Below are positions 24,467 to 33,791 of a stretch of 64,000 nt of DNA, in pieces. The notes under the pieces are model-generated. The model was given only the letters and a program-made list of their open reading frames with translations, had not been told where the DNA came from and did no database searches. This stretch comes from Vallitalea longa. Its GTDB lineage: Bacteria > Bacillota > Clostridia > Lachnospirales > Vallitaleaceae. Both the position numbers and the translations under genes were made by a program. The stretch lies in the NCBI RefSeq assembly GCF_027923465.1, contig NZ_BRLB01000002.1:298443-362442 (forward strand). Reading direction: 5' to 3'. Numbering within the stretch: position 1 is the stretch's first letter; each line of letters opens with the position of its first letter.

Positions 24467-26278
24467 TTATTCATCTTGAAATTTTTCATAACAAATTTCA
24501 CACAGCTGTACTCCAGCTACCTCATGTATTTCATCACAATATTCACCACACTTTTCACATATATATAAATCATTCATTTCACCACAATTTAAGCAACGTC
24601 CTAATTCAGCATATTCTTCATCAATACATATATAACTTTCACCACAATTCCAACAACATATGGTTGAAACGGGGCTACTACCACCATTTTTAATTGAGGT
24701 ATACATTTGGCTATCTACTTTTTCTCTTAAACTTTCTAAATTAGTATTTACAAAATCAATTAATTCTTCTATAGCTTGTTGCAATTGCACTTCTCCAAAT
24801 TCATCTTCAGTTTCAGGCATATAGTAACCTTGTTCCTCATTATAGCTTACTTCACCATTTACATACGGCACATCTAAACTTTTACTAAATTCCTCATATG
24901 CAAATATTAATTCAAGGATGCTTTTTCCACCTTGAGAAATATCAATTACTATTTTACAACTTATAGTTATCTCATCTTCTGTAACCAAATGTTTTATATT
25001 AAATAGAGTTTGTGTATCTGGTTCATACACAACCACTGCAGTATCTTCTACCTCAATATCTAACCTAAATCTTAATTGTTCTTCTATGACTTGGTGAAAT
25101 CTCATAACAGCATCTTCAAAAACCATATAAATTTCATCTTCGTTTTTAATTTCTACTCCACTCTCGTTTTCCATGATCTCTCTCATAAATTCATCTTCTT
25201 CTTGAGCATCATATTCTTTTTCAAGTCTATCTAACTCCAATTTCTCCAATGATTTTATATTACTATTAATACTTTTCAATGATTGTATCAAATCATTCTT
25301 AACATTAAATATAGAATCTTTTATTATATTATATGCTTGTCTATCAATTATTTTATTATGAGCAATGTGATTTCTATTATTACTAAATTTATGAAATTTA
25401 TCAAAAAAATCATCGGGTAAAAACTTTGAAAAATATTTTTCCCATAAATCATCCGTATAATTAAGCTGTGACATCAGTATACGAGTTGCTTTATCTATGT
25501 ATCTACCATCAACATTCTTATAACTTTGTCTTTTTTTAAATATCTGTATTAACTCTGTTAGTTCTTGATTATATTCGGGGTTCCACTCTGTTAATTTTAA
25601 TTTTGTCAGCTTTGAGAGATCTGAAACATCAATCGACATTAATGTTTCATCAACATCATTTAAGGATTGCACTATTGATTTATAAGTTCCTACTTTAGAA
25701 CGTTGATCATCTTTTAAATCCAATGGAACTATAGTATTCCACCAATCCGCACCAACCACCTTAATCATTACTTGATTTATTAATTCCCTATAAAGATTTT
25801 CCGTTTCATAGATTATAGGATATAGATTTGTTGCAAATACCTGAGATTGTTTATCTATTAGCCAAATACATTTTTCCCAAGCTTTACATTTCTTCTTTTT
25901 ATCTGTATAAAAAACATTGTTTTTTAATACAATCTTGAATATTTCTAAAAATGTAAGTTTTTTATTAGCAAGTAATTTTATTAGTTCTTCCGTATTACTA
26001 TAACTATTTATACTTATTTCAAGTTGTTTTACTTCATTAAATGTTTCAAAAGAAAAACCAACAAAGTATTTCTGATCATCTATACTGAATTCTGCATAGC
26101 ACTCATTTCCATTTTCAATACTTACCTTTTCTGAAATATTTAATCTACCTATAAAGCAATTACTAGGTTTTATTTTCATTTCTAAAAAGGTTGCATTAAT
26201 TTTTTTTTCCATATACTCAAGGTAATCATCAATAAGTATTTTGTTTTTTACTACACCAAATTTAACTATTTCATTCAT
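24467..26278 (-). CDS. Large HEPN-like protein with C-terminal zinc ribbons, candidate defence RNase
   Basis: 603 residues from ATG 26278 (AAAGGAAGAG upstream; a TTG further up is unlikely). A helical segment, NLYRELINQVMIKVVGADWW, leads to SNNRNHIAHNKIID (RNHIAH near residues 302-307), the R-x4-H catalytic pattern of HEPN ribonucleases of the Swt1/Apea kind. The C-terminus has nine or more cysteines in pairs (CCWNC, CLNC, CEKC, CEIC), probably two to three zinc ribbons. An acidic region separates them. No close named family; I infer an RNA-targeting or sensor role in defence. Confidence 0.68.
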   Translation of the reverse strand: MNEIVKFGVVKNKILIDDYLEYMEKKINATFLEMKIKPSNCFIGRLNISEKVSIENGNECYAEFSIDDQKYFVGFSFETFNEVKQLEISINSYSNTEELIKLLANKKLTFLEIFKIVLKNNVFYTDKKKKCKAWEKCIWLIDKQSQVFATNLYPIIYETENLYRELINQVMIKVVGADWWNTIVPLDLKDDQRSKVGTYKSIVQSLNDVDETLMSIDVSDLSKLTKLKLTEWNPEYNQELTELIQIFKKRQSYKNVDGRYIDKATRILMSQLNYTDDLWEKYFSKFLPDDFFDKFHKFSNNRNHIAHNKIIDRQAYNIIKDSIFNVKNDLIQSLKSINSNIKSLEKLELDRLEKEYDAQEEDEFMREIMENESGVEIKNEDEIYMVFEDAVMRFHQVIEEQLRFRLDIEVEDTAVVVYEPDTQTLFNIKHLVTEDEITISCKIVIDISQGGKSILELIFAYEEFSKSLDVPYVNGEVSYNEEQGYYMPETEDEFGEVQLQQAIEELIDFVNTNLESLREKVDSQMYTSIKNGGSSPVSTICCWNCGESYICIDEEYAELGRCLNCGEMNDLYICEKCGEYCDEIHEVAGVQLCEICYEKFQDE

Positions 26279-26503
26279 AAAACTACTCTTCCTTTCCCGG
26301 CATACAGAGCTATTTCTTCTTATATTTAAATATTGCAATTAACTGTATATTATAGACACAATATATATTTGTACTTATTATATGTTATAATAGCAAATAA
26401 ATAGTATTTTTACAACACAGAACATATAAGTATATATATAAACCTAACTTGTTCGTCATTTAATGATTATAATAAATATAATATCTTTCCTATCATGCTA
26501 TGT

Positions 26504-26548
26504 AAACACCTCTTTTATAATGATACCCTATCATTACAGGAGGTGTTT
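26504..26548 (+). promoter_or_regulatory. RBS-sequestering hairpin in the first recombinase leader
   Basis: AAACACCTC (26504-26512) pairs with GAGGTGTTT (26540-26548), which holds the ribosome site; inside, AATGATA and TATCATT (26519-26535) form a second stem. The start codon is 3 nt later. The same structure precedes the second recombinase. Predicted to limit translation of the recombinase. Confidence 0.75.
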
Positions 26549-26550
26549 CT

Positions 26551-28119
26551 ATGTTCGCCATATATGCAAGAGTATCAACAGATGAACAGACTGAAAAAGG
26601 TACTATTAATAGTCAAATAGCTTTTGCTAAAAAATATTGTAATTTGTACAGATTAGAACCATATAAGATATATAGAGAAGATGGTATTAGTGGTACTATT
26701 CCTTTTCATAATAGACCAACTGGAAGTAGATTATTAGAAGATGCTAAGAAAGGGTTATTCTCTACTCTACTTGTTTATAGACTAGACCGTCTTGGTAGAT
26801 CCATGTTGGTTACGTTAAATATAATAAAGGAACTGGAGAATCTAGGTATTCAAGTTAAGAGTATGACAGAGGAATTTGACACTACTACTGTATCAGGTAA
26901 ATTCACTATCACCACTTTAGCTAGTATTGCAGATTATGAAAGAACTAATATATTATCACGTATGCACCAAGGAATAGATAGAGCTGCTAAAAAGGGTAAA
27001 TGGGTTGGTGGAATTGTACCATATGGTTATATACTGAATAATGGTTATCCGGTTACTAATAATGTCATAATGAAATGTGGTTATAGTGAAGCTGATGTTA
27101 TTAAATTGATATACTCTCTTATTGTAGATTATAGATATAGTTCAATAGATATTGCATTACGATTAAATGAATTGCATATTCCTGCTCATACCTTCAATTC
27201 AAAGACTAAAGGAAAGAGAAAGTCAAATGTTAGTCCTGTTTGGAGACCAGGACGAATAAGAGGTATAATATCCAATACGATTTATAAAGGTGTTCACTAC
27301 TTCGGTAAGCATTCCAATAAATCAAGAGAGATTATTGAAAGAAAAGTTCCTGCTATAATTGATACTGCTACATGGGAAAAAGCTCAATTACAGCTTACCA
27401 AGAACGTTAATCATAAGTATAGTTATAATATAGATAAAGTGTTCTTGTTATCTGGTATAATCAAGTGTGGATTATGCGGACGTAATTATATTAAGAAGTC
27501 TTATAACCGTATTAAAAGTAATAAGAGTATTTATTCTAAGTATTATTATTATTGCAGTGGGAAAAATGGAGATTTAAAAGTATTGAGTAATAGATGTTAT
27601 TCTAAGAATATAGATGCTTGTATAGCTGAACAATATGTTTTTGATGAATGTATATCGTTACTTATAAGAAATCGTGATGTATTTACTAATCTCAGTAATG
27701 ATATGTACAATACTTCTATTACTTACACTGATCTGAAAAAAGATTATGATCTTACCCAAAAAGAGTTAAACAAAATTGAAGAAGAAAAAGAGTCTATACT
27801 GGATCTGTACCGAAAAAAAGTTATTAATATTAATGATGTAAGTAAACAGATCGGCAAGATAAATAAAGAGTACAATAGTACTAATCAGGAACTGATTACT
27901 AAGAAAAAGCATATACAAGAATTCAATAATCGGATGCAGATAATTAAAGATGCAATGGCTAATATAACTATTGATAAGAATGAATTACTTGATTTACCTG
28001 ATAGTATCAAGAGGAATATTATACTCTCTTTGGTGAAAGAAGTTACAGTCAATACTATACTTGATGAAAATAATAATCCTATAGCTGAATTATCTATAAA
28101 GTTTTATTATGTTACTTAA
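26551..28119 (+). CDS. Large serine recombinase 1
   Basis: 522 residues. N-terminal resolvase domain with catalytic Ser9 (YARVSTDEQ) and YRLDRLGRS at 76-84; recombinase domain up to ~290; zinc ribbon with C306, C309, C335 and C349; coiled coil ~385-460. Large serine recombinases integrate and excise phages and transposons without host factors, and a separate directionality factor sets direction. It stands 31 nt upstream of a paralogue (80 nt to that gene's start), all on the plus strand, 4.6 kb from the predicted attR. Confidence 0.93.
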   Translation: MFAIYARVSTDEQTEKGTINSQIAFAKKYCNLYRLEPYKIYREDGISGTIPFHNRPTGSRLLEDAKKGLFSTLLVYRLDRLGRSMLVTLNIIKELENLGIQVKSMTEEFDTTTVSGKFTITTLASIADYERTNILSRMHQGIDRAAKKGKWVGGIVPYGYILNNGYPVTNNVIMKCGYSEADVIKLIYSLIVDYRYSSIDIALRLNELHIPAHTFNSKTKGKRKSNVSPVWRPGRIRGIISNTIYKGVHYFGKHSNKSREIIERKVPAIIDTATWEKAQLQLTKNVNHKYSYNIDKVFLLSGIIKCGLCGRNYIKKSYNRIKSNKSIYSKYYYYCSGKNGDLKVLSNRCYSKNIDACIAEQYVFDECISLLIRNRDVFTNLSNDMYNTSITYTDLKKDYDLTQKELNKIEEEKESILDLYRKKVININDVSKQIGKINKEYNSTNQELITKKKHIQEFNNRMQIIKDAMANITIDKNELLDLPDSIKRNIILSLVKEVTVNTILDENNNPIAELSIKFYYVT

Positions 28120-28151
28120 TTACTATTTTTATGTTTCCTATCCTGCTATTT

Positions 28152-28196
28152 AAACACCTGTTATTTAATGATAACCTATCATTGATGGAGGTGTTT
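28152..28196 (+). promoter_or_regulatory. RBS-sequestering hairpin in the second recombinase leader
   Basis: AAACACCT (28152-28159) pairs with AGGTGTTT (28189-28196); an inner stem AATGATA/TATCATT (28167-28183) is identical to that in the first leader. Loop bases differ between the two copies while stems are kept, which supports a functional structure. Confidence 0.75.
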
Positions 28197-28199
28197 TTT

Positions 28200-29756
28200 A
28201 TGTTTGCAGTATATACTAGAGTATCTACAGATGACCAAGCTGAACGTGGTACTATTGAATCACAGATAGACTTTGCTAAGAAATATTGTGACTTACATAG
28301 TTATGATATCTATAAAATATATAAGGATAATGGTGTGAGTGGTACTATACCTTTTAATAAAAGACCTGAAGGCAGTAAGTTATTTGAAGATGCTAAGAAA
28401 GGGTTATTTTCTGCTGTACTTATTTATAAGTTGGACCGTCTTGGTAGATCAGTTATAGTAACACTTAATATTATAGATAGACTTGAAAAACTAGGTATTA
28501 AAATTATCAGTATGACTGAACCATTCGACACTTCTACTGCAACAGGTAGATTCATGATTAATACTCTAGCAAATGTTTCTGACTTGGAACGTTCAACTAT
28601 ATTAGAACGTATGTGGATTGGTGCTAATAGAGCTGCTGAAGAGGGTAAATGGCTAGGGGGTATTGTTCCATATGGGTATATAGTAAAAGATGGTTATCTG
28701 GCTATTAATGATGAAACAATGTCATGTGGATTTAGTGAGGCTGATATTATTAAGATGATATATTCATTATATGTGAATGATAAGTATAGTACTCTTAGAA
28801 TAGCTGAACACCTTAATTCATTAAATATACCTACAAGATATGCTAAGGCTAATAGAACTGTATTAAGAAACAATCGCAAACAATATACTGCTAATACTTG
28901 GCGTCAAGGTAGAATAAGAAATATGATTATCAGCACTACTTACAAAGGGATTCATCAGTACGGTAAGAAGAGTAATAAGAATAGAGACATCATTGAACGT
29001 GAAGTTCCTGCTATTGTTGATGAAGATACATGGAATAAGGCACAAGATCAACTAGTTCTTAATAGGAATTATTCTAAAAGGAACAAGAAGAACAGAGATT
29101 ATCTCCTTACAGGACTTTTATTCTGTGGGCTATGTGGTAAGCCCTACTATGGATTTTCTTATTATAAAAAGTATGTCACTAAACCACCAGAATTTAAAGC
29201 ATATTATAAATGCTATGGTAAAATAAATAAGAATGATAAAGATTATGTGTTCTGTAACTCTAAAAATGTAGATGCTAATGAGATTGAAGAGTACGTTTGG
29301 AATGAATGCGTCGAAATCATCCAAAATCCGTCTAAATTAGAGTCCAAATTGGACAAGGGTAGGAATAATACCTCTAAGGATAAAACTTCCATAGAAAGGG
29401 AAATTATACAATTAAAAGAGGCTATTAAAAATATAGAATTAGAGAAAGAATCTATATTAGATTTGTATAGAAAAAAAATTATATATATTGATGATGTTAA
29501 AAAACAGCTAGAAAAAATTGAAGATGAAAAATTACATCTTCAATTAAGGTTAAAGGAAATAAAAAAAGTACACGTTACTCCTTCAAATGAAGCATTTATT
29601 AAACAACTTAATTTTTTTAAGCCTTCTATTAATGAACTTGAAACTTTAGAACCTAATCAAAAAAAATATATTGCCAGGTCCCTAATTAAAAAAGTTACAA
29701 TTTACTCTGTAAATACAAATCTAAATTATAAAATCAATATAATTTTTAATAATTGA
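28200..29756 (+). CDS. Large serine recombinase 2
   Basis: 518 residues from ATG 28200; the upstream frame (from 28131) is leader. Catalytic Ser in YTRVSTDDQ, YKLDRLGRS, a zinc ribbon starting with CGLCGKPYYG, and a C-terminal coiled coil. Clearly paralogous to recombinase 1, including the leader. Tandem recombinase pairs exist in several integrative elements (for instance the Ccr pair of SCC elements); whether both are needed here is unknown. Confidence 0.92.
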   Translation: MFAVYTRVSTDDQAERGTIESQIDFAKKYCDLHSYDIYKIYKDNGVSGTIPFNKRPEGSKLFEDAKKGLFSAVLIYKLDRLGRSVIVTLNIIDRLEKLGIKIISMTEPFDTSTATGRFMINTLANVSDLERSTILERMWIGANRAAEEGKWLGGIVPYGYIVKDGYLAINDETMSCGFSEADIIKMIYSLYVNDKYSTLRIAEHLNSLNIPTRYAKANRTVLRNNRKQYTANTWRQGRIRNMIISTTYKGIHQYGKKSNKNRDIIEREVPAIVDEDTWNKAQDQLVLNRNYSKRNKKNRDYLLTGLLFCGLCGKPYYGFSYYKKYVTKPPEFKAYYKCYGKINKNDKDYVFCNSKNVDANEIEEYVWNECVEIIQNPSKLESKLDKGRNNTSKDKTSIEREIIQLKEAIKNIELEKESILDLYRKKIIYIDDVKKQLEKIEDEKLHLQLRLKEIKKVHVTPSNEAFIKQLNFFKPSINELETLEPNQKKYIARSLIKKVTIYSVNTNLNYKINIIFNN

Positions 29757-29798
29757 CAAAGATATATTATAATTTATTGTTATAATTCTATTAAAATA

Positions 29799-31121
29799 TC
29801 ATAAAATTTGTATATTATTGTCTAATACACACATTTCAATTTTATTAAATATGTATTGCCCTATTGGAAGTAGTATATTTTTAGTATTATTATCACTAAT
29901 ATCATTTTGATCAATTAAATAACGAAATTCAACTTCATACGCGGTTGGATTATTTACTATTATTTGTACAGTTGTTTTATTTCTACCACTAATCAAATCG
30001 CAAAAAGTACTAGTCCATATTGTCTCAGGAAATATTTTTACTAATTTATTGTAATCATCAGTTAAATCATCAGTTAGTAATCGCTTAAATTCAATAGAAT
30101 GTTTCAATTTTACAGCTATAAGATATATATAAGATTTAAATGCTTCTATTAAAAATTTCTTGTTATCATTATACTCATAAAACAATTGTATATTTATCAG
30201 AAACTTATTTATATCTCTAATAGACATATTATAGAAAGAAACTACATCCACTATTTCATTTATATAATCATTCAAATAAGTTTTTTGTATAATATAATCT
30301 CTAATATTATCAGGTGTTGGAATTTTCATTATAACATCTACAAATCTTATTAAATACCCTGTAGCATCCATTTTCTGTCCATATATTGTAGCTATTGAGT
30401 AGCTCAGTTGTTCAAAATCCAATCCTAGTATAAATATTACATTATTAATACCAAAATAATGTTTTATTATTTCTAATGTTTCAATTGCAAAAGTTGGTCT
30501 GCATCTATCTAGTTCATCAATTATTATTATCAATTTATTGTTATTATTACTTTTAATTGCATTCTGTATCACATCTTTCAGTTTTTTTTTCAATATATTG
30601 TGTTTTTCTATATCTTCAAATGATGGAGGTATAACAGTTGCTTCACTGATAATTTTTTTTCCTTTACTAAATACTTGCTTGATTCTATTATATATTTTAT
30701 CATCAATACCAATTTTTTGTACATATGATTTTAATACAGATGACGCAATTTGCTTAGATAAATCTTTAAATTGATTTAATATTTCTTTTTTCAAATTTTC
30801 CTCTATTTGTTGCATTTTAAAAGTATTATAGATATGATATGCTAGTGGAGTAAATGCATCATCCAAATCATCGTTTTCCCATGCATTATAGTATACAACA
30901 TTAGCATTTAATGATTTATATAGTTCTTCATGTGGATTTTCTATTTCGTTCTTAAACTGATCTAAAAAAATTGATTTCCCTACTCCCCAAGAACCATCTA
31001 TAGCTATTACAAATGAGTCATCTCTTAATTCCTCAGATTTATGTATTATCTTTGCCAATTGATCTCCTAATATCTTTCTTTTAAATATATCATCATCTTT
31101 AAACGTATATTTTTTACTCAT
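29799..31121 (-). CDS. KAP-family P-loop NTPase
   Basis: 440 residues from ATG 31121, preceded by GGTGGGAG. KAP ATPase signatures: IAIDGSWGVGKS (Walker A, near residue 45), VVYYNAWENDD, and LIIIIDELDRCRP (Walker B). KAP proteins include PifA of plasmid F, which aborts T7 infection, and are often membrane linked. The last gene of a two-gene unit whose first product is a membrane coiled-coil protein. Candidate phage exclusion system carried by the prophage. Confidence 0.85.
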   Translation of the reverse strand: MSKKYTFKDDDIFKRKILGDQLAKIIHKSEELRDDSFVIAIDGSWGVGKSIFLDQFKNEIENPHEELYKSLNANVVYYNAWENDDLDDAFTPLAYHIYNTFKMQQIEENLKKEILNQFKDLSKQIASSVLKSYVQKIGIDDKIYNRIKQVFSKGKKIISEATVIPPSFEDIEKHNILKKKLKDVIQNAIKSNNNNKLIIIIDELDRCRPTFAIETLEIIKHYFGINNVIFILGLDFEQLSYSIATIYGQKMDATGYLIRFVDVIMKIPTPDNIRDYIIQKTYLNDYINEIVDVVSFYNMSIRDINKFLINIQLFYEYNDNKKFLIEAFKSYIYLIAVKLKHSIEFKRLLTDDLTDDYNKLVKIFPETIWTSTFCDLISGRNKTTVQIIVNNPTAYEVEFRYLIDQNDISDNNTKNILLPIGQYIFNKIEMCVLDNNIQIL

Positions 31122-31133
31122 AAATTCTCCCAC

Positions 31134-31994
31134 CTAATTATTTTTATGTTTTAAGTTAATTTCTACCAAAGCAATATTTCTTAAAAATGATATTCCTTCT
31201 TCAGTTAAATTCAAATTATCATCTAAATAACCAATATGCATTAAATCTCTTATGTATTCTTCTTCCATCATATCAATGTTATCTTTAAAAAATCTTTGTA
31301 TTATATCTTTAGGTGATTCTAAAATCATTCCCTTTAACATAGGAATATGCCTTAATAAATTATGTGAATATTCTATCATGCTTATTGTTATTGAAGAACC
31401 ATTACTACCATTTACTTGAGCTTTTAAAAAATCTAATTGTCTCTCCAATGACTTAATTTCTTCATCTTTGTTACTTAGGTCACTGATAAATTTATTTCTT
31501 TCTTCTTTTTGTAAATTGGCTCTCTTAACTAATGTTTCAAACAATTTATTTCTATCCTCTTGCATTTTGGTTAATTTTGTTTCCTCTTTTGCTATTTCTT
31601 CTTTTGCATTTTCTCTACTTACTGAATATTGACTATCAAATTTTGTTGATAATTTACTGTATCCTTCATCTAAATGGTTAAGTTTTTCTCCGAACCCACT
31701 TTCTATTGATTTTAATAAACCCGATATTTCTTTTGTGAATTTAAAAGTATTATCATAAAAATTATTACTTGTTTCAGTAGCTTTAAAATAAAAAGCAACT
31801 GATAATCCAATTGCAAAAAAAGCTAATATTGTAGATAATAAATCAGTATAAGTTATATCTTTAAAGCTTATAGTAAAATCAGTAGTAAATATTTTAATTG
31901 TTATTATTACTGCAAACAACGAAATAATTATTATTTTAAACCAACTATGTCTATCTTTTATCTTTGCTTCAACATTATAATATTCTTTTTTCAT
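31134..31994 (-). CDS. Membrane-anchored coiled-coil protein, partner of the KAP NTPase
   Basis: 286 residues. Two N-terminal membrane helices (~18-35 and ~48-68), a long coiled coil (~95-195, repeated K/E heptads), and a C-terminal winged-helix-like segment (YIRDLMHIGYLDDNLNLTEEG). Its TAG stop touches the GTG/ribosome-site region of the KAP gene, so the two are translated together. Function unknown; I infer a sensor or scaffold for the NTPase. Confidence 0.72.
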   Translation of the reverse strand: MKKEYYNVEAKIKDRHSWFKIIIISLFAVIITIKIFTTDFTISFKDITYTDLLSTILAFFAIGLSVAFYFKATETSNNFYDNTFKFTKEISGLLKSIESGFGEKLNHLDEGYSKLSTKFDSQYSVSRENAKEEIAKEETKLTKMQEDRNKLFETLVKRANLQKEERNKFISDLSNKDEEIKSLERQLDFLKAQVNGSNGSSITISMIEYSHNLLRHIPMLKGMILESPKDIIQRFFKDNIDMMEEEYIRDLMHIGYLDDNLNLTEEGISFLRNIALVEINLKHKNN

Positions 31995-32048
31995 ATATTT
32001 TTCTCCCTAGATTATGTAGTGTATTAATTTACAGAATATTTTACAAGC

Positions 32049-32594
32049 TCATTTTTTAACGTAACTATGAAGATAAACATATTCGTAATCTACATAAAAC
32101 CCTTCTTCTATATCCTTATAATTTTCTGGCTCAATACCAAATCCGAAACCTGAATTACCAAAACCATAACCTACATCTATTAACTTATTATTTTTATTAG
32201 TAAGTGTGAGTACCGGAGATATGACAGTTGCATTGTTATCTTCGTGTAAAATTGCAGTATCAACAAACTCTCCTCCATTATAATTCATATCTTGTTTAAT
32301 TTTGAACTCAAAAAATAATTTATTACTTTTAGTAACATTTAATACTATTGTTGACTCATATAATTCTAATATTACTTCTTCTTTTATTTCTGCATCAGAT
32401 TTAAGAGGAATCCACTCAGGTTTAATGAATAATTCAATAGGTATTTCTTGTACTAGTTTTACTTCATACTTCTTACCTTTTTCGACATTATTAAGAATAC
32501 CATTATTAGAATAATTATTATATATATAACCATATAAAATAATTAAAAATGATAAAAACAGAACTACGAATAGTATTTTCTTTTTCTTTTTCAT
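32049..32594 (-). CDS. Secreted or membrane-anchored protein, unknown
   Basis: 181 residues from ATG 32594 (AAGGTGA upstream). A basic start (MKKKKK) and one hydrophobic segment (ILFVVLFLSFLIILYGYIY) form a signal anchor; no lipobox. The exterior part looks beta-rich. It is the last phage gene before attR and may be transcribed on its own or with the KAP pair. Confidence 0.65.
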   Translation of the reverse strand: MKKKKKILFVVLFLSFLIILYGYIYNNYSNNGILNNVEKGKKYEVKLVQEIPIELFIKPEWIPLKSDAEIKEEVILELYESTIVLNVTKSNKLFFEFKIKQDMNYNGGEFVDTAILHEDNNATVISPVLTLTNKNNKLIDVGYGFGNSGFGFGIEPENYKDIEEGFYVDYEYVYLHSYVKK

Positions 32595-32718
32595 TGATCT
32601 CACCTTGATTATGTAAAAATTACCAACTTTATGTAGCTGGATTTTTTGTATTATTATTAGTTAGCACAATGATTGAATCATTGATTCTATCAACTTTAAC
32701 TGATGGATATATTACCAT

Positions 32719-32743
32719 CCTCACGCACATGGATTAAGTGAGG
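32719..32743. other. attR: Predicted attR core region in comM
   Basis: ComM homology (V-A-S-L-N-P-C) breaks off here; an intact gene would go on with P/A-C-G. The junction is framed by CCTCAC (32719-32724) and GTGAGG (32738-32743), 13 bp apart, an imperfect dyad as expected for a serine-recombinase site. The crossover dinucleotide is probably within CCATGT of the centre. Exact core cannot be set without the left end. Confidence 0.65.
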
Positions 32744-33791
32744 CGACCAACATAAAATTGGCAGGATATGTAATTGTTGCATTAACCCTAGAAATAGTAA
32801 CTTCACCATCTTCTAAGGGTTGTCTCATTACTTCCAAAACATTTTTATTGAATTCAGGCATTTCATCCAAAAATAGTACTCCATTATGAGCTAAACTTAT
32901 TTCTCCTGGTCTTGGAATTCTACCCCCTCCTGTTAACGCTGAATTGGATACAGTATGATGCGGAGCCCTAAAAGGACGCTTTGTAACCAAAGCTTGGTCT
33001 TTTTTCAATAATCCTGCTACACTATATATTTTGGTAATCTCTATACTTTCTTCAAAAGTAAGATCTGGCAAAATGGTAGGTAATCTTTTCGCCATCATAG
33101 TTTTACCTGAACCAGGAGGACCTATCATAAGTACATTATGTGCTCCTGCAGCAGCTATTTCTAATGCCCTCCTGACATTTTGTTGTCCCTTAATATCACT
33201 AAAGTCAGCAGTATCTTCTTTATTCACATACGATTCCTTAAAAAGGTTTTCAATATCAATCTTTTTTGGTTCTATTGCTAACTTGTTATTTAATAAATTT
33301 ACAACTTCAGTTAGGTTTTCTATTCCAATTACATCTATACCATCAACAACTGCACCTTCATCAACATTATCTGCTGGAATGATACATCGTTTAAATCCAT
33401 TTTTATAAGCACAATAGACTATTGGCAATATGCCATTTACCCTATGGACTTCTCCATTTAAAGATAATTCCCCAATAATAAGGGTTTTATCCAACAAATC
33501 GCTTTCAATCAACTCCATACATGCTAAGATTCCAACAGCAATTGGTAAATCAAATGCAGGTCCTTCTTTTCTAATATCAGCAGGTGCTAAATTAACCGTT
33601 ATTCTTTTGCAAGGAAATGTGTAACCTGAATTATTGATAGATGTCCTTACTCTTTCAATTGACTCTTTTACTGCGGAATCAGGTAAGCCTACCAAATCAA
33701 GTTTTGGGAATCCACTTGATATATCTACCTCCACTCCAACCATATATCCATCTATACCCATTAAAGCTGCACTATAAACTCTACTAAACAT
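32721..33791 (-). pseudogene. comM: comM (Mg-chelatase-like AAA ATPase) truncated by prophage
   Basis: 356 residues of an expected ~510. N-terminal ribosomal-S5-like domain, Walker [11 protein letters not shown] and Walker [10 protein letters not shown] are present; translation ends N-P-C-A-stop where the phage begins, with the C-terminal subdomain lost. ComM is a branch-migration helicase helping integrate donor DNA during natural transformation. Loss would impair recombination of incoming DNA while the phage is in place and return on excision. Confidence 0.93.

Larger units (their letters stand above)
1..32730. mobile_element. Integrated prophage (right part; left end outside window)
   Basis: The block holds head and packaging genes, a replication and partition module, an immunity region and two large serine recombinases, in the order usual for a temperate siphovirus. 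It ends inside comM, whose 5-prime part resumes at about 32,730. The missing 3-prime part of comM is expected beyond the left edge of the window, so the element is longer than 32.7 kb. Tail and lysis genes are not visible here and should lie further left. The right border is inferred from where the ComM reading loses homology. Confidence 0.9.
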
